DNA of 16,512 bases from the NCBI GenBank assembly GCA_947165405.1, contig CAMVAG010000019.1, positions 1 through 16,512 of the forward strand, written 5' to 3'. The stretch's first letter is position 1; each line of letters begins with the position of its first letter. The notes beneath the pieces were generated by a model that saw only the letters and a program-made list of their open reading frames with translations, had not been told where the DNA came from and ran no database searches. Position numbers and translations under genes: made by a program. The stretch comes from an uncultured Selenomonadales bacterium (GTDB lineage Bacteria; Bacillota; Negativicutes; Selenomonadales; Selenomonadaceae). Positions 1-7,438 of the stretch are shown piece after piece.

Positions 1-15
1 AATAAATCTTATGTT

Positions 16-47
16 CCGGCTTCAACCTCTTGACTTTTCATAGCCGG
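16..47 (-). repeat. Short inverted repeat just downstream of thiD
   Basis: Six-base arms (CCGGCT at 16-21 and AGCCGG at 42-47) are separated by 20 bases and begin two bases past the thiD stop. On the minus strand no T-tract follows, so it is a weak terminator candidate at best. The stretch between also holds a ten-codon ATG frame (41 to 9) with no good ribosome binding site, which I do not call a gene. Confidence 0.25.
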
Positions 48-49
48 TC

Positions 50-847
50 TCAATCGTTGAAGTCACTGCCGCGCAGGTTGAAGCCGTGATTCAAAGGGCC
101 GCTGCCCTTGCCGAGATTTAAATCCGTTGATAACGCGCCCGTCAAATAACTTTTCGCACGCCCGACAGAATTTTTCAAGTCGTAACCTTTGGCGAGGTTT
201 GCGGCAATCGCGGAACTCAACGTGCAGCCCGTGCCGTGAGTGTTTTGCGTGTCGATTCGCCTCCCGTAAAATCGGTTGCCTGTGCCGTCGAAAAGATAAT
301 CGTTGGCGTCGTTTTGACCGTGCCCGCCCTTCGCCAAGACCGCACAACCGTATTGCTCAAAAATTTTCTGCGCGGCGTGTTCCATGTCATGCGGCGAAGA
401 AATTTTTTCGGCGGAAATTTTTTCGAGTTCGGGAAAGTTCGGCGTGATAATCTTCGCAAGCGGGAAAAGTTTTTCTTGTAAAGTTTTAACGGCGTTCTCG
501 TCGATGAGCCTCGCGCCCGAAGTCGCAATCATGACCGGGTCGACGACGATATTTTTTGCCTTACGAAATTTCAACTTCGCGGCGATAATTTCAATCAGCT
601 CGGCGGAAGAAACCATCCCGATTTTAATCGCGTCGGGCGGGATGTCTTCAAAAATCGCGTCGAGCTGGTCGCACAAAAATTCGGGCGTCGAATTCATGAC
701 GGAACGCACGCCGCAAGTATTCTGCGCGGTCAAAGCGGTTATCGCGCTCATGCCGTAGACGCCGTTCGCCAAAAAAGTTTTCAAGTCGGCTTGAATGCCC
801 GCGCCGCCCGAACAATCGGAGCCCGCAATCGTCAATGCAATTTTCAT
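50..847 (-). CDS. thiD: Hydroxymethylpyrimidine/phosphomethylpyrimidine kinase ThiD
   Basis: Cytoplasmic ribokinase-fold enzyme that phosphorylates HMP and then HMP-phosphate to the pyrophosphate used to build thiamine phosphate. The 265-residue length is normal for ThiD. The N-terminus carries the family signature IAGSDCSGGAGIQAD (residues 7-21). Further hallmarks are KIGMVSS (75-81), VVDPVM (101-106) and the anion-hole/catalytic motif HGTGC (204-208, Cys208), and it ends in the usual GSGPLNHGF segment (248-256). The ATG start has a GAGGGAG site six bases upstream. The gene begins only 4 bases after the HNH nuclease stop, and that ribosome binding site lies across the junction, so it is probably co-transcribed with the Zorya-like cassette. 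The metabolic role has no evident link to defence; it is more likely the original neighbour of proS that ended up behind the cassette. No other thiamine gene is visible in the window. Confidence 0.95.
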   Translation of the reverse strand: MKIALTIAGSDCSGGAGIQADLKTFLANGVYGMSAITALTAQNTCGVRSVMNSTPEFLCDQLDAIFEDIPPDAIKIGMVSSAELIEIIAAKLKFRKAKNIVVDPVMIATSGARLIDENAVKTLQEKLFPLAKIITPNFPELEKISAEKISSPHDMEHAAQKIFEQYGCAVLAKGGHGQNDANDYLFDGTGNRFYGRRIDTQNTHGTGCTLSSAIAANLAKGYDLKNSVGRAKSYLTGALSTDLNLGKGSGPLNHGFNLRGSDFND

Positions 848-851
848 TTGT

Positions 852-1586
852 TCACTCCCTCGTTATTTTGTGATTATGCTTTGTTTGATGACAATCATAA
901 CATAAAACTTCCAAATTCGATTCCCTGTTATCATTTTTAAGTCCGTTTTTATGATGAACATGCAGCCGGGATTTGCAATCGGAAAAATTTCTGTGACATT
1001 CTTGGCAAGTGTAATTATGTTTTGCCTTAAAACGACGAGATATTTCATTCCAATTTTGCGGATAAACATTTGTCGGAGCGGTTAAATCATTTTCGTCAGG
1101 CAAAACTTGAAAATTTCCGCTGTTATCGTCATTCATAACCCTGAAAAATTCTTCGATAGAAAAATTTTCGTAAGTAAAATTATATCCTTGCTGATTCAAT
1201 CGCCGCAAACAATGCTTGCAAACATGCAATCTTTCTTCACTTTCTACCGGACGGTTATTTATGATTCGATTAACCTTGAATTTTCCGCTTGTCGAAGTCG
1301 AGACAACATATTTACCGTAGCGATTCTGATTCCGCATGGTTTTTAATGTTGCACAATTGACCAAATGAAATTTATACTCTCTGATTTTGTCGCCGTATTG
1401 AGCCTGGTCACGAATATATAAAATTACTCTGCGACCTTTGTAAAAAATTCCCCCCGGAAATATTTTAAGATTCGAATCATCTGCACGTATATCCATAGTG
1501 AATTCCGTTTTGTCGTTATCGGATATTCCCATGAGCTCTTTAATCAATTTAAACTCCGCGCAACTTAAAAAGTCAATTTTCTCCAT
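852..1586 (-). CDS. zorE: HNH endonuclease, ZorE-like effector of a Zorya type II-like system
   Basis: A 244-residue protein. The C-terminal domain is a canonical zinc-bound HNH nuclease: CQEC (194-197), LHVHHKNG (208-215, catalytic His pair 211/212), Asn224 and CYDC (229-232). An additional CKHC pair (123-126) suggests a second metal site or a treble-clef element in the middle. The N-terminal ~180 residues match no family I recognise and may recognise DNA or partner proteins. I chose the ATG at 1586 over a frame-mate at 1613 because AAAAGGA lies ten bases upstream of 1586. This start overlaps the zorB-like stop by 14 bases, implying translational coupling. In Zorya type II the third gene, zorE, is an HNH protein acting on DNA of invading phage; assignment here rests on domain plus gene order. 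The alternative is an independent HNH protein that happens to follow a stator-like pair. Confidence 0.72.
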   Translation of the reverse strand: MEKIDFLSCAEFKLIKELMGISDNDKTEFTMDIRADDSNLKIFPGGIFYKGRRVILYIRDQAQYGDKIREYKFHLVNCATLKTMRNQNRYGKYVVSTSTSGKFKVNRIINNRPVESEERLHVCKHCLRRLNQQGYNFTYENFSIEEFFRVMNDDNSGNFQVLPDENDLTAPTNVYPQNWNEISRRFKAKHNYTCQECHRNFSDCKSRLHVHHKNGLKNDNRESNLEVLCYDCHQTKHNHKITRE

Positions 1587-2271
1587 TGTGAGTAATTCCT
1601 TTTGCAAGTTCATTCATTTTTTCATCGGCTTTCGTGCGGATTCTGAAATCAACTCGTCTTGAAAGTTTGTCATCAATTTTTCCGTCGAAAATCACGGGTT
1701 GACTTGAGGATAAGCCGTTGGCGGTGATTCTGCGAATAATCCATTCCAAATTTTCTTGCAAGGCGGGCATATTTATCGCGTAAACCAAGACGGCTCGCGT
1801 TCTCGACTGCGAAAGTTCCATATTGTTCAGATACTCCTGCTGACGTGTCGCGGCTCCTGCCCAAAACGGATCCGTATGCCCTTCGATTCGTATTTCTTCG
1901 ATATAGTCTTTGTATTCGTCTTGAGAAATTACGGAAATGTATCGCGGAAGAAAGTCGTTAAGTATTTCTTGAAATTTCGGAGTCAAAAAATCCGAGCCGA
2001 CATCGAATAAAACATCGGGCTCTTTAAATCTTACCGTCAAAGTTTTTTCGTCAAGTTCCGCGTTCCATTTCGGCAAATCATCTTTAAATTCTTCAAGCAA
2101 TGACAAATAAATTTTGTGTTTGATGTCGACGTAGTTACGAATCAGCTCGATTTTCTGCTGCTGTTCGTTTTGTAACTGCATCATAAAGGCGATAGCGATA
2201 AACATAAAAACAATCATGAGACCGGACATAATATCCGATATTGACATCCAATGGTCATCACGATTTTTCAA
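1573..2271 (-). CDS. zorB: ZorB-like MotB/OmpA family protein (peptidoglycan-anchored stator subunit)
   Basis: A 232-residue inner-membrane protein with MotB architecture. It has a short cytoplasmic N-terminus, one transmembrane helix (about 14-31), a linker helix, and an OmpA-like peptidoglycan-binding domain (about 85-215). In that domain IEGHTD (129-134), the NMELSQSRTRAV helix (150-161) and RRVDFRI (205-211) are the family hallmarks. Asp13 in SISDIMSGLM aligns with the proton-carrying aspartate of MotB, so the channel is probably active. The start is TTG at 2271: AGGAGG lies nine bases upstream, and the start overlaps the zorA-like TGA stop as TTGA. The protein is about 232 residues and there are no flagellar genes nearby, which argues against a flagellar MotB. 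Fixed order with the MotA-like and HNH genes supports ZorB, the ion-driven anchor of the Zorya sensor complex. Confidence 0.82.
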   Translation of the reverse strand: MKNRDDHWMSISDIMSGLMIVFMFIAIAFMMQLQNEQQQKIELIRNYVDIKHKIYLSLLEEFKDDLPKWNAELDEKTLTVRFKEPDVLFDVGSDFLTPKFQEILNDFLPRYISVISQDEYKDYIEEIRIEGHTDPFWAGAATRQQEYLNNMELSQSRTRAVLVYAINMPALQENLEWIIRRITANGLSSSQPVIFDGKIDDKLSRRVDFRIRTKADEKMNELAKGITHNGEN

Positions 2272-3509
2272 AGCAAGCGACCTCCTCTGCCCGAAGGTCT
2301 TACTTGTTCCGCTATCTTAACAATTTCTTTCAATCTTTCTGCCAAAGGCGAATAATCTTCTGCGAATTTTTTTGAAATCTGCAACATTGCCTTTCCGAGC
2401 GTTTCGAGTGATTCTCTGAAGTTCTTATCGTTCGCCTCCATCATCTTTTCCATTTTTGAGAGGGTTTCGGACGTTATTTTAAAAGATTCGTTACGGAGTT
2501 CTTCGGACATTTTCCGCATTGAAGCGATTGTTTGATTGGTTGTATCGGTAATTTTATTTAAAGCCGTGTTTGCAGTCGCAGAAATTCCTCGTGTCATATA
2601 ATTTGCGTTATCTGTGACGTTTTGCATACTCGCGGTTAAATTTTCGACGGATTCTGTCGTATTTTTGCTGACAGATTGAATTTCGCTTAAAACTTGGCGG
2701 AGCTTTTGCTCGTACATGTTGGCAGTGACGATAAGATTTAAAATTTGTTCGCTGCTTTCGGTAATCGAGGCGGCGGATTTTTCAATTTTGACAACAGAAT
2801 TTTTTACGGCATCAATTCCTTGAAGAGTTATTTGAAAATCTTCCGTCATGCGTTCAATCGTCACTTTATAATTTTCTTGCCAAACCAAAAGACGCCCGAC
2901 GGCAATATTTAGCTGTTTGAAGTTTTCGCCGAATTGTTCCGTGAGCTTTTGATTAAAATCTTTCATCGTCTCGTTTAATGCCTCGATAAAAGCCTTTGAA
3001 TTACTTTCCGCCAAAGTTTTTCCGAAGTCTCTAAGCTCGCGAATAACATTTTCATTATTGTCTTGCAGAATTTTTTCCAAATGTTTAATTTGAGCGGACT
3101 TTTCTGCGTCGGCTTGTTGCAGGTATTGAATTAAGTCGGCGATATTTGCTTCGGGGTTGAAATTATTTTTTGAAAAATTTTTCTGCGCGTTTGCTTGATA
3201 ATTTTTAAAGTAAAGAGAAATTCCCATGCCTAAAATCGAAGTGACAAAAGCTGTAGTCATTCCGCCCAAAAGATTTGTAACGCTGTCGTGCATTGCCTCC
3301 GGTGAAGGATCAAAATTAAAAAGCCCCCACGCAATTCCAATGAAAGTACCCAAGACGCCAAGAACAGATGCCGTGTTCGGTTGTCCGTAATCGCCGAAGG
3401 GATTTTCGTCAACCGAACGTTTAAATTTTGTGTTCGCTCGCAAAGCCCACAAACCCATTGCGATTATACAAACTGCAGTCAGACTCCATTTTGAAATTAA
3501 ATCTTCCAC
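2268..3509 (-). CDS. zorA: ZorA-like MotA/ExbB family proton-channel protein with long coiled-coil tail
   Basis: 413 residues. The N-terminal third is a MotA/TolQ/ExbB domain with transmembrane helices at about 8-24, 47-66 and 82-101. It includes the characteristic stretches ASVLGVLGTFIGIAWGL (47-63) and LLGGMTTAFVTSILGMGIS (80-98). The remaining ~300 residues are almost uninterrupted polar helix with heptad character and many Asn/Thr/Ser, resembling a chemoreceptor-like coiled coil. ZorA proteins carry exactly this kind of intracellular tail, thought to pass a phage-entry signal from the membrane motor to the effector; flagellar MotA lacks it. The start is GTG at 3509 with GAGGA about nine bases upstream, a moderate signal. 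It begins about 24 bases after the T-run of the proS terminator hairpin, so there is hardly room for a private promoter. It overlaps zorB by 4 bases. Confidence 0.82.
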   Translation of the reverse strand: MEDLISKWSLTAVCIIAMGLWALRANTKFKRSVDENPFGDYGQPNTASVLGVLGTFIGIAWGLFNFDPSPEAMHDSVTNLLGGMTTAFVTSILGMGISLYFKNYQANAQKNFSKNNFNPEANIADLIQYLQQADAEKSAQIKHLEKILQDNNENVIRELRDFGKTLAESNSKAFIEALNETMKDFNQKLTEQFGENFKQLNIAVGRLLVWQENYKVTIERMTEDFQITLQGIDAVKNSVVKIEKSAASITESSEQILNLIVTANMYEQKLRQVLSEIQSVSKNTTESVENLTASMQNVTDNANYMTRGISATANTALNKITDTTNQTIASMRKMSEELRNESFKITSETLSKMEKMMEANDKNFRESLETLGKAMLQISKKFAEDYSPLAERLKEIVKIAEQVRPSGRGGRLL

Positions 3510-3532
3510 TGCTTTGAATCCTCACGCTTGAA

Positions 3533-3583
3533 AAAAATTTTTAGGAACCGTGCACCAATTTAAAGCCGCAGGTACCCGGTTCC
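3533..3583 (-). terminator. Hairpin terminator between proS and the Zorya-like cassette
   Basis: On the minus strand, ten bases after the proS stop, GGAACCG pairs with CGGTTCC (outer 7 bp, 3583-3577 with 3550-3544). One mismatch and a further five pairs, one of them G-T, follow inside. The stem is followed by TAAAAA and then a run of seven or eight T. The shape is that of an intrinsic terminator, slightly weakened by the A-run before the Ts. Because zorA starts about 24 bases past it, partial read-through here could set expression of the downstream cassette. Confidence 0.7.
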
Positions 3584-3593
3584 CGATTTTTTG

Positions 3594-5306
3594 TCACAAC
3601 GTATTTAACAGCTCCAAAATTTTTTCTACTGCCTCGCCGCAAGCAAAGTTCATAAACTCTCCGCTCCGACGAATTTTTACTTCGACGTTGCCGCTTTCCA
3701 AAGTCTTCGGGCTTATCGTCACGCGCAGAGGATAACCGATAAGGTCGCAGTCTTTGAACTTGACGCCGGCGCGTTCCTTTCTGTCGTCAAGCAAAACGTC
3801 GACGCCCGCCGATATGAGGTCGGCATAAATTTTTTTCGCGAAGTCAAGTTGCTTGTCGTCTTTGGCATTGACGGGCACGACGACGACTTCAAACGGCGCG
3901 ATGGCTCTGTTCCAAATGATTCCGTCTTTGTCGTTGTTCTGTTCGATAGCCGCAGCCATCGTCCGCCCGACGCCGATACCGTAGCAACCCATTTCAAAAT
4001 TTTTCGTCGAGCCGTCTTCGTCGAGGAAGGTCGCGTTGAGTGCTTCGGAATATTTTTTTCCGAGCGTGAAGACTTGCCCGACTTCAATGCCGCGTGTCAT
4101 TTTGAGAGGCGCGCCGCAATGAGGGCACGGGTCGCCGGCTTGCACCATGCGAATATCCGCGACGATAATTTTTTCCGTGTCGAAGTCTCTGCGCGGTGTG
4201 ACGTTGATAAAATGCGCGTCAACCTCGTTTGCTCCGGCAACGGCATTCGACATCAACATAACGCTTTGGTCGACGACGATAATCGCGTTTGAAATTCCAA
4301 TCGGACTCATGAAACCCGCGCAGGAATTCGCCGCCTCAATCAATTTATCGCCCGCCATGTAAAGATGATTCGCGCCCTCGACGACGTTCAAAACTTTTAT
4401 CTCGTTGACTTCGTGGTCGCCGCGAACAAATGTAAGAATCAATCGCTCCGCGTCGTCCATGAACGCAACGGCTTTAATCGTCTTTTCAATCGGCACGTTC
4501 AAAAAATTTTTGACAAGTTCAATCGTGTGACAGGCGGGCGTCGAAACTTTTTCAAGCGGGCGAAGTTCTTCGGGCTCGGCTTGAATAATTTTAAGCTCGG
4601 CTTTCTCGTCGCTCGCCGCATAGTCGCAAGCCTCGCAGTAAGCGATTGAGGATTCGCCGCTGGGTGCAAGAACCGTGAACTCGTGAGAGTGACCGCCGCC
4701 GATTGCTCCGTTGTCAGCCTCGACAGCGCGGAACTTCAAACCACAACGCGTGAAAATTCTGCTGTAGGCGTCGTACATTTTTTCGTAGGAAATATTCATG
4801 CCCTCAACGTCGCGGTCGAAGGAATACAAATCTTTCATGACAAATTCGCGGCTCCTCATCAAGCCGAAGCGCGGGCGAATTTCATCACGATATTTATTTT
4901 GAATTTGATAGAGCATGACGGGCAGTTGTTTATAAGAACGAACCTCGTCGCGAATCAAAGTTGTAATCATTTCCTCGTGCGTGGGGCCGAGCGCGAACTC
5001 TCTGCCGTGCCTGTCTTTGAGGCGCATCATTTCGTCGCCGTAGACTGCCCAACGTCCCGACTCTTGCCACATTTCGGCGGGCTGAACAATCGGCATCATG
5101 ATTTCCTGTCCGCCTTTGGCATCCATTTCCTCGCGAATGATTTGCATAATTTTTTTCATCGTGCGCCAAGCCAGCGGCAAGTAAGAATAAATTCCGCCCG
5201 CCGCCTTGCGAATGAAACCTGCGCGAAACATCAGCTTGTGGCTGATTAATTCTGCTTCGGCAGGAGATTCGCGAAGAGTCGGCGCGTAAAGTTGAGTTGC
5301 TTTCAA
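3594..5306 (-). CDS. proS: Prolyl-tRNA synthetase (bacterial type with insertion editing domain)
   Basis: Class II synthetase that charges tRNA-Pro. Its 570 residues match the bacterial-type enzyme. It begins KATQLYAPTLRESPAEAE (2-19). GPTHEEM (107-113) is the proline/ATP-site TxE motif. Motif 2 spans YRDEIRPRFGLMRSREF (139-155), and motif 3 is GCYGIGVGRTMAAAIEQ (440-456). The region ~225-400 is the INS editing domain, with the conserved lysine (Lys279) expected for hydrolysing Ala-tRNA-Pro. It contains two CxxC pairs (224/227 and 394/397), possibly structural zinc. The C-terminal anticodon-binding domain follows. The start is a TTG at 5306, preceded by AGAGGTGAT with good spacing; an in-frame extension to 5453 would overlap the ATPase gene and adds 49 unrelated residues. 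It lies 34 bases after the AAA+ gene and ends before a hairpin terminator. tRNA-Pro(CGG) and pth lie upstream on the same strand. Confidence 0.97.
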   Translation of the reverse strand: MKATQLYAPTLRESPAEAELISHKLMFRAGFIRKAAGGIYSYLPLAWRTMKKIMQIIREEMDAKGGQEIMMPIVQPAEMWQESGRWAVYGDEMMRLKDRHGREFALGPTHEEMITTLIRDEVRSYKQLPVMLYQIQNKYRDEIRPRFGLMRSREFVMKDLYSFDRDVEGMNISYEKMYDAYSRIFTRCGLKFRAVEADNGAIGGGHSHEFTVLAPSGESSIAYCEACDYAASDEKAELKIIQAEPEELRPLEKVSTPACHTIELVKNFLNVPIEKTIKAVAFMDDAERLILTFVRGDHEVNEIKVLNVVEGANHLYMAGDKLIEAANSCAGFMSPIGISNAIIVVDQSVMLMSNAVAGANEVDAHFINVTPRRDFDTEKIIVADIRMVQAGDPCPHCGAPLKMTRGIEVGQVFTLGKKYSEALNATFLDEDGSTKNFEMGCYGIGVGRTMAAAIEQNNDKDGIIWNRAIAPFEVVVVPVNAKDDKQLDFAKKIYADLISAGVDVLLDDRKERAGVKFKDCDLIGYPLRVTISPKTLESGNVEVKIRRSGEFMNFACGEAVEKILELLNTL

Positions 5307-5340
5307 AAATATCACCTCTAAAAAATTTTCGTCGATTATA

Positions 5341-6198
5341 TCAAAAATTGCCGGCGTTTGCTCTCTTGCTTGCCAAAATATTTTCGACAGCCTCGAAGAC
5401 AAAAGTTTTATCAAGCTCGTCGGCTTTGAGGCGGGCGGCTTTGAACGCGGCATTGAGCATGGCGTTTGAAATGTCGCTGCCGCTTATGCCGTCGAATTTT
5501 TTTGCAAGCTCGTCGAAGTCAAGATTATTCGGGACTTCGGGCGGTGTGTACATTCGCCAAAGTTTTTTGCGGCAGTCTTCGTCGGGCAGTGTAAATTTCA
5601 CGTGAATGGAAATCCTCCGCATAAACGCCGGGTCAAAGTTCTCGATAAAATTCGTCGCGAAGATTATAAAATCTTGGAACTCATTCATCAACATCAGCAT
5701 GACCGAGCGCGTTTGATTCACGCTGACATCAACGGCTTGCGTCATGTTGGTTACCCGCTTACTTAAAATCGCATCCGCCTCGTCGAAGAATAAAATGCTG
5801 TCGGAATTCTTCGCTGCCTCGAACGCCTTACGAATATTTTTCGGAGTTTCGCCCACGTATTTCGATTCAATGTCGGCGTAGTTGACGATTAAAATTTTTC
5901 TGCCCAAATTTTTTGCGATTGCATGAGCCGCCATAGTCTTACCGGTGCCGGGCGCGCCGTAAAGATTGATTCCGATTCGCCGCGAAAATTTGTGCGTGCG
6001 TTTGAAGCCCCAAAGCTCAAAAACTCTGTGCGCATTGTCCGCGTAAGTCGCCACGTCCAAAATCTGTGCTCTGACTTCTTCGGGCAAAATTATTTCGTCA
6101 AGTGACCATTTCGGCTCTTCGGGAATAAAAATTTCTTCGACGACTTCTTTTTTTTCTTGATTGGGCTCGTCGCCCGCATGTTTCGGTTTAACCGGCAT
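5341..6198 (-). CDS. Single-domain AAA+ ATPase (SpoVK/FtsH-like ATPase core)
   Basis: 285 residues, one AAA+ module. Visible elements are Walker A GAPGTGKT (81-88), Walker B ILFFDEAD (135-142), sensor-1 Asn183 in FATNFIENFD, paired arginines 194/195 after DPAFM (the arginine-finger region) and GSDISNA (240-246) in the small helical lid. The first ~30 residues are charged and probably disordered (EKKEVVEEIF). There is no protease, membrane or substrate domain, so it probably works as a hexameric unfoldase or remodeller on a partner protein. The ATG at 6198 is preferred: GAGGAG sits eight bases upstream, whereas an in-frame GTG at 6207 abuts that site. It overlaps the stop of the radical SAM gene by 11 bases, which suggests tight co-expression and perhaps a shared task. 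The specific substrate cannot be told from sequence. Confidence 0.88.
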   Translation of the reverse strand: MPVKPKHAGDEPNQEKKEVVEEIFIPEEPKWSLDEIILPEEVRAQILDVATYADNAHRVFELWGFKRTHKFSRRIGINLYGAPGTGKTMAAHAIAKNLGRKILIVNYADIESKYVGETPKNIRKAFEAAKNSDSILFFDEADAILSKRVTNMTQAVDVSVNQTRSVMLMLMNEFQDFIIFATNFIENFDPAFMRRISIHVKFTLPDEDCRKKLWRMYTPPEVPNNLDFDELAKKFDGISGSDISNAMLNAAFKAARLKADELDKTFVFEAVENILASKRANAGNF

Positions 6199-7438
6199 TA
6201 ATATCACTCCTCGTGTAATGGCTGAAGTTTCCGATTGTCAGCGCGGGGAAATTTTTTTGAAGTTCGCGCAGAAAATTTTTTGTGCCGAAAAAATTTTTAT
6301 CGTTCGGCATGACGGAAAAGAATTCATCGGGGTCGTAGTTGAGGTTGCGGACTTGAATCATCTGCACGGGCAGTTCTTCAAGAAAATTTTTCCAAGCGGC
6401 AAATTCCGATTCGCGGTCGTTGAAGCCGGGCATGTACAACATATTCAACGAGACGTGAACATTTTTATCGAGGGCATATCGGATTGAATTTTTCACGGCG
6501 TCGAGTTTGTAACCTGCGCGATAGTATTTTTGATAGTTGTCGGCATTCGCGCTGATAATCGAGACGCGCATCGAATCCAAGCCGGCGTCGACGATTTTTT
6601 TTATGCCGTTCGTGAATCCGGCGTTGGTGTTGATGTTGATTTGCCCGCGTGAAGTTTTTTCGCGAATTTTTTTTATCGCCGCAGAAATATTTTCCGCCAT
6701 AAGTGACGGCTCGCCCTCGCAGCCTTGCCCGAAGCTGATAATTCCCTCTTGCGCGTGAGACAAATGATAAATTCCAACGTCGGCAATTTCCTCGACGGTC
6801 GGCTTGAAAGTGATTCGGCTTTGCGGGCTCGGACAACACTCCGAACTTTGCAAAGAGATACAGCCCAAACAATTCGCGTTGCAGGTCGGCGAAGTCGGCA
6901 CTCCGCACTCCCAACGCCGATAAAATAAATTTTGCGCCGTCAAACAATGCCACTCCAAAGAACACTTCGCAACCTGCGCGACGATTCGATTTTCGGGCAA
7001 GTCTTTTTTCACGCGGCGAATAAATTTTTTCAAGTCGGGCGTGTTGTAATTTTGCGGATTCCATTTAAAATTTTCGTCGGTGTAAATTGCGGCGGCATGA
7101 AGTTCATCTTTGTAGAGGACAACGGCGGTGTAACCGTACAGCGGCAAAATTTGTGCGCGAGGATTTTTCTTGAAGGCGGGCAAATGTGTCCGCGTGAAAC
7201 CTTGCGGCAAAATCGTCGAGACCGCCAGCCCTTTGAGCGGCAAAAATTTTCCGTTCCGAAAACCGATTGCTTTTCGTTGAGGCAGGAACATTAAATCGGC
7301 GGAATCGGGCAGCTTGATTAAATCTTCGGGCTTGAGCTTGAAAAATTTTTCACCGACTCTCCCGACGCCTTCCGCCTCCGGCACGTCGAAAATATTTCCG
7401 CGCTCGTCAGCCGTCAATGCCGTTATCCGATTCTTCAT
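6188..7438 (-). CDS. Cysteine-rich radical SAM protein of unknown function
   Basis: 416 residues. The radical SAM cluster motif is CNANCLGC (Cys186, 190, 193). After it come a glycine-rich SAM-binding element and the barrel strands: FGQGCEGEPS (about 237-246, GGEP-like), ININTNAG and VSLNMLYMPG. The ~150-residue N-terminal region ahead of the barrel has no match I know. Eight cysteines fall between 159 and 202 (159, 165, 178, 186, 190, 193, 201, 202), more than one [4Fe-4S] cluster needs, so an auxiliary cluster or metal site is likely. There is no SPASM-type cysteine set at the C-terminus. The start ATG at 7438 has AGAGG about ten bases upstream and overlaps the pth stop by 32 bases. The downstream AAA+ gene overlaps by 11. 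The chemistry is unknown; position beside pth and proS hints at tRNA or translation, but that is only context. Confidence 0.85.
   Translation of the reverse strand: MKNRITALTADERGNIFDVPEAEGVGRVGEKFFKLKPEDLIKLPDSADLMFLPQRKAIGFRNGKFLPLKGLAVSTILPQGFTRTHLPAFKKNPRAQILPLYGYTAVVLYKDELHAAAIYTDENFKWNPQNYNTPDLKKFIRRVKKDLPENRIVAQVAKCSLEWHCLTAQNLFYRRWECGVPTSPTCNANCLGCISLQSSECCPSPQSRITFKPTVEEIADVGIYHLSHAQEGIISFGQGCEGEPSLMAENISAAIKKIREKTSRGQININTNAGFTNGIKKIVDAGLDSMRVSIISANADNYQKYYRAGYKLDAVKNSIRYALDKNVHVSLNMLYMPGFNDRESEFAAWKNFLEELPVQMIQVRNLNYDPDEFFSVMPNDKNFFGTKNFLRELQKNFPALTIGNFSHYTRSDINAG

Noticed and set aside
1..41. Ten-codon ATG frame or start of another gene left of thiD
   Set aside because: Too short, no suitable ribosome binding site spacing, and the next gene's start cannot be placed within the window.
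1573..3509. Flagellar stator proteins MotA/MotB
   Set aside because: The MotA-like protein has a ~300-residue coiled-coil tail that MotA lacks, no flagellar or chemotaxis gene is near, and an HNH nuclease is coupled to the pair, which fits Zorya.
4683..5249. Long plus-strand open frame of 188 codons
   Set aside because: It is antisense to the well-conserved proS, has no ribosome binding site that stands out and resembles no family.
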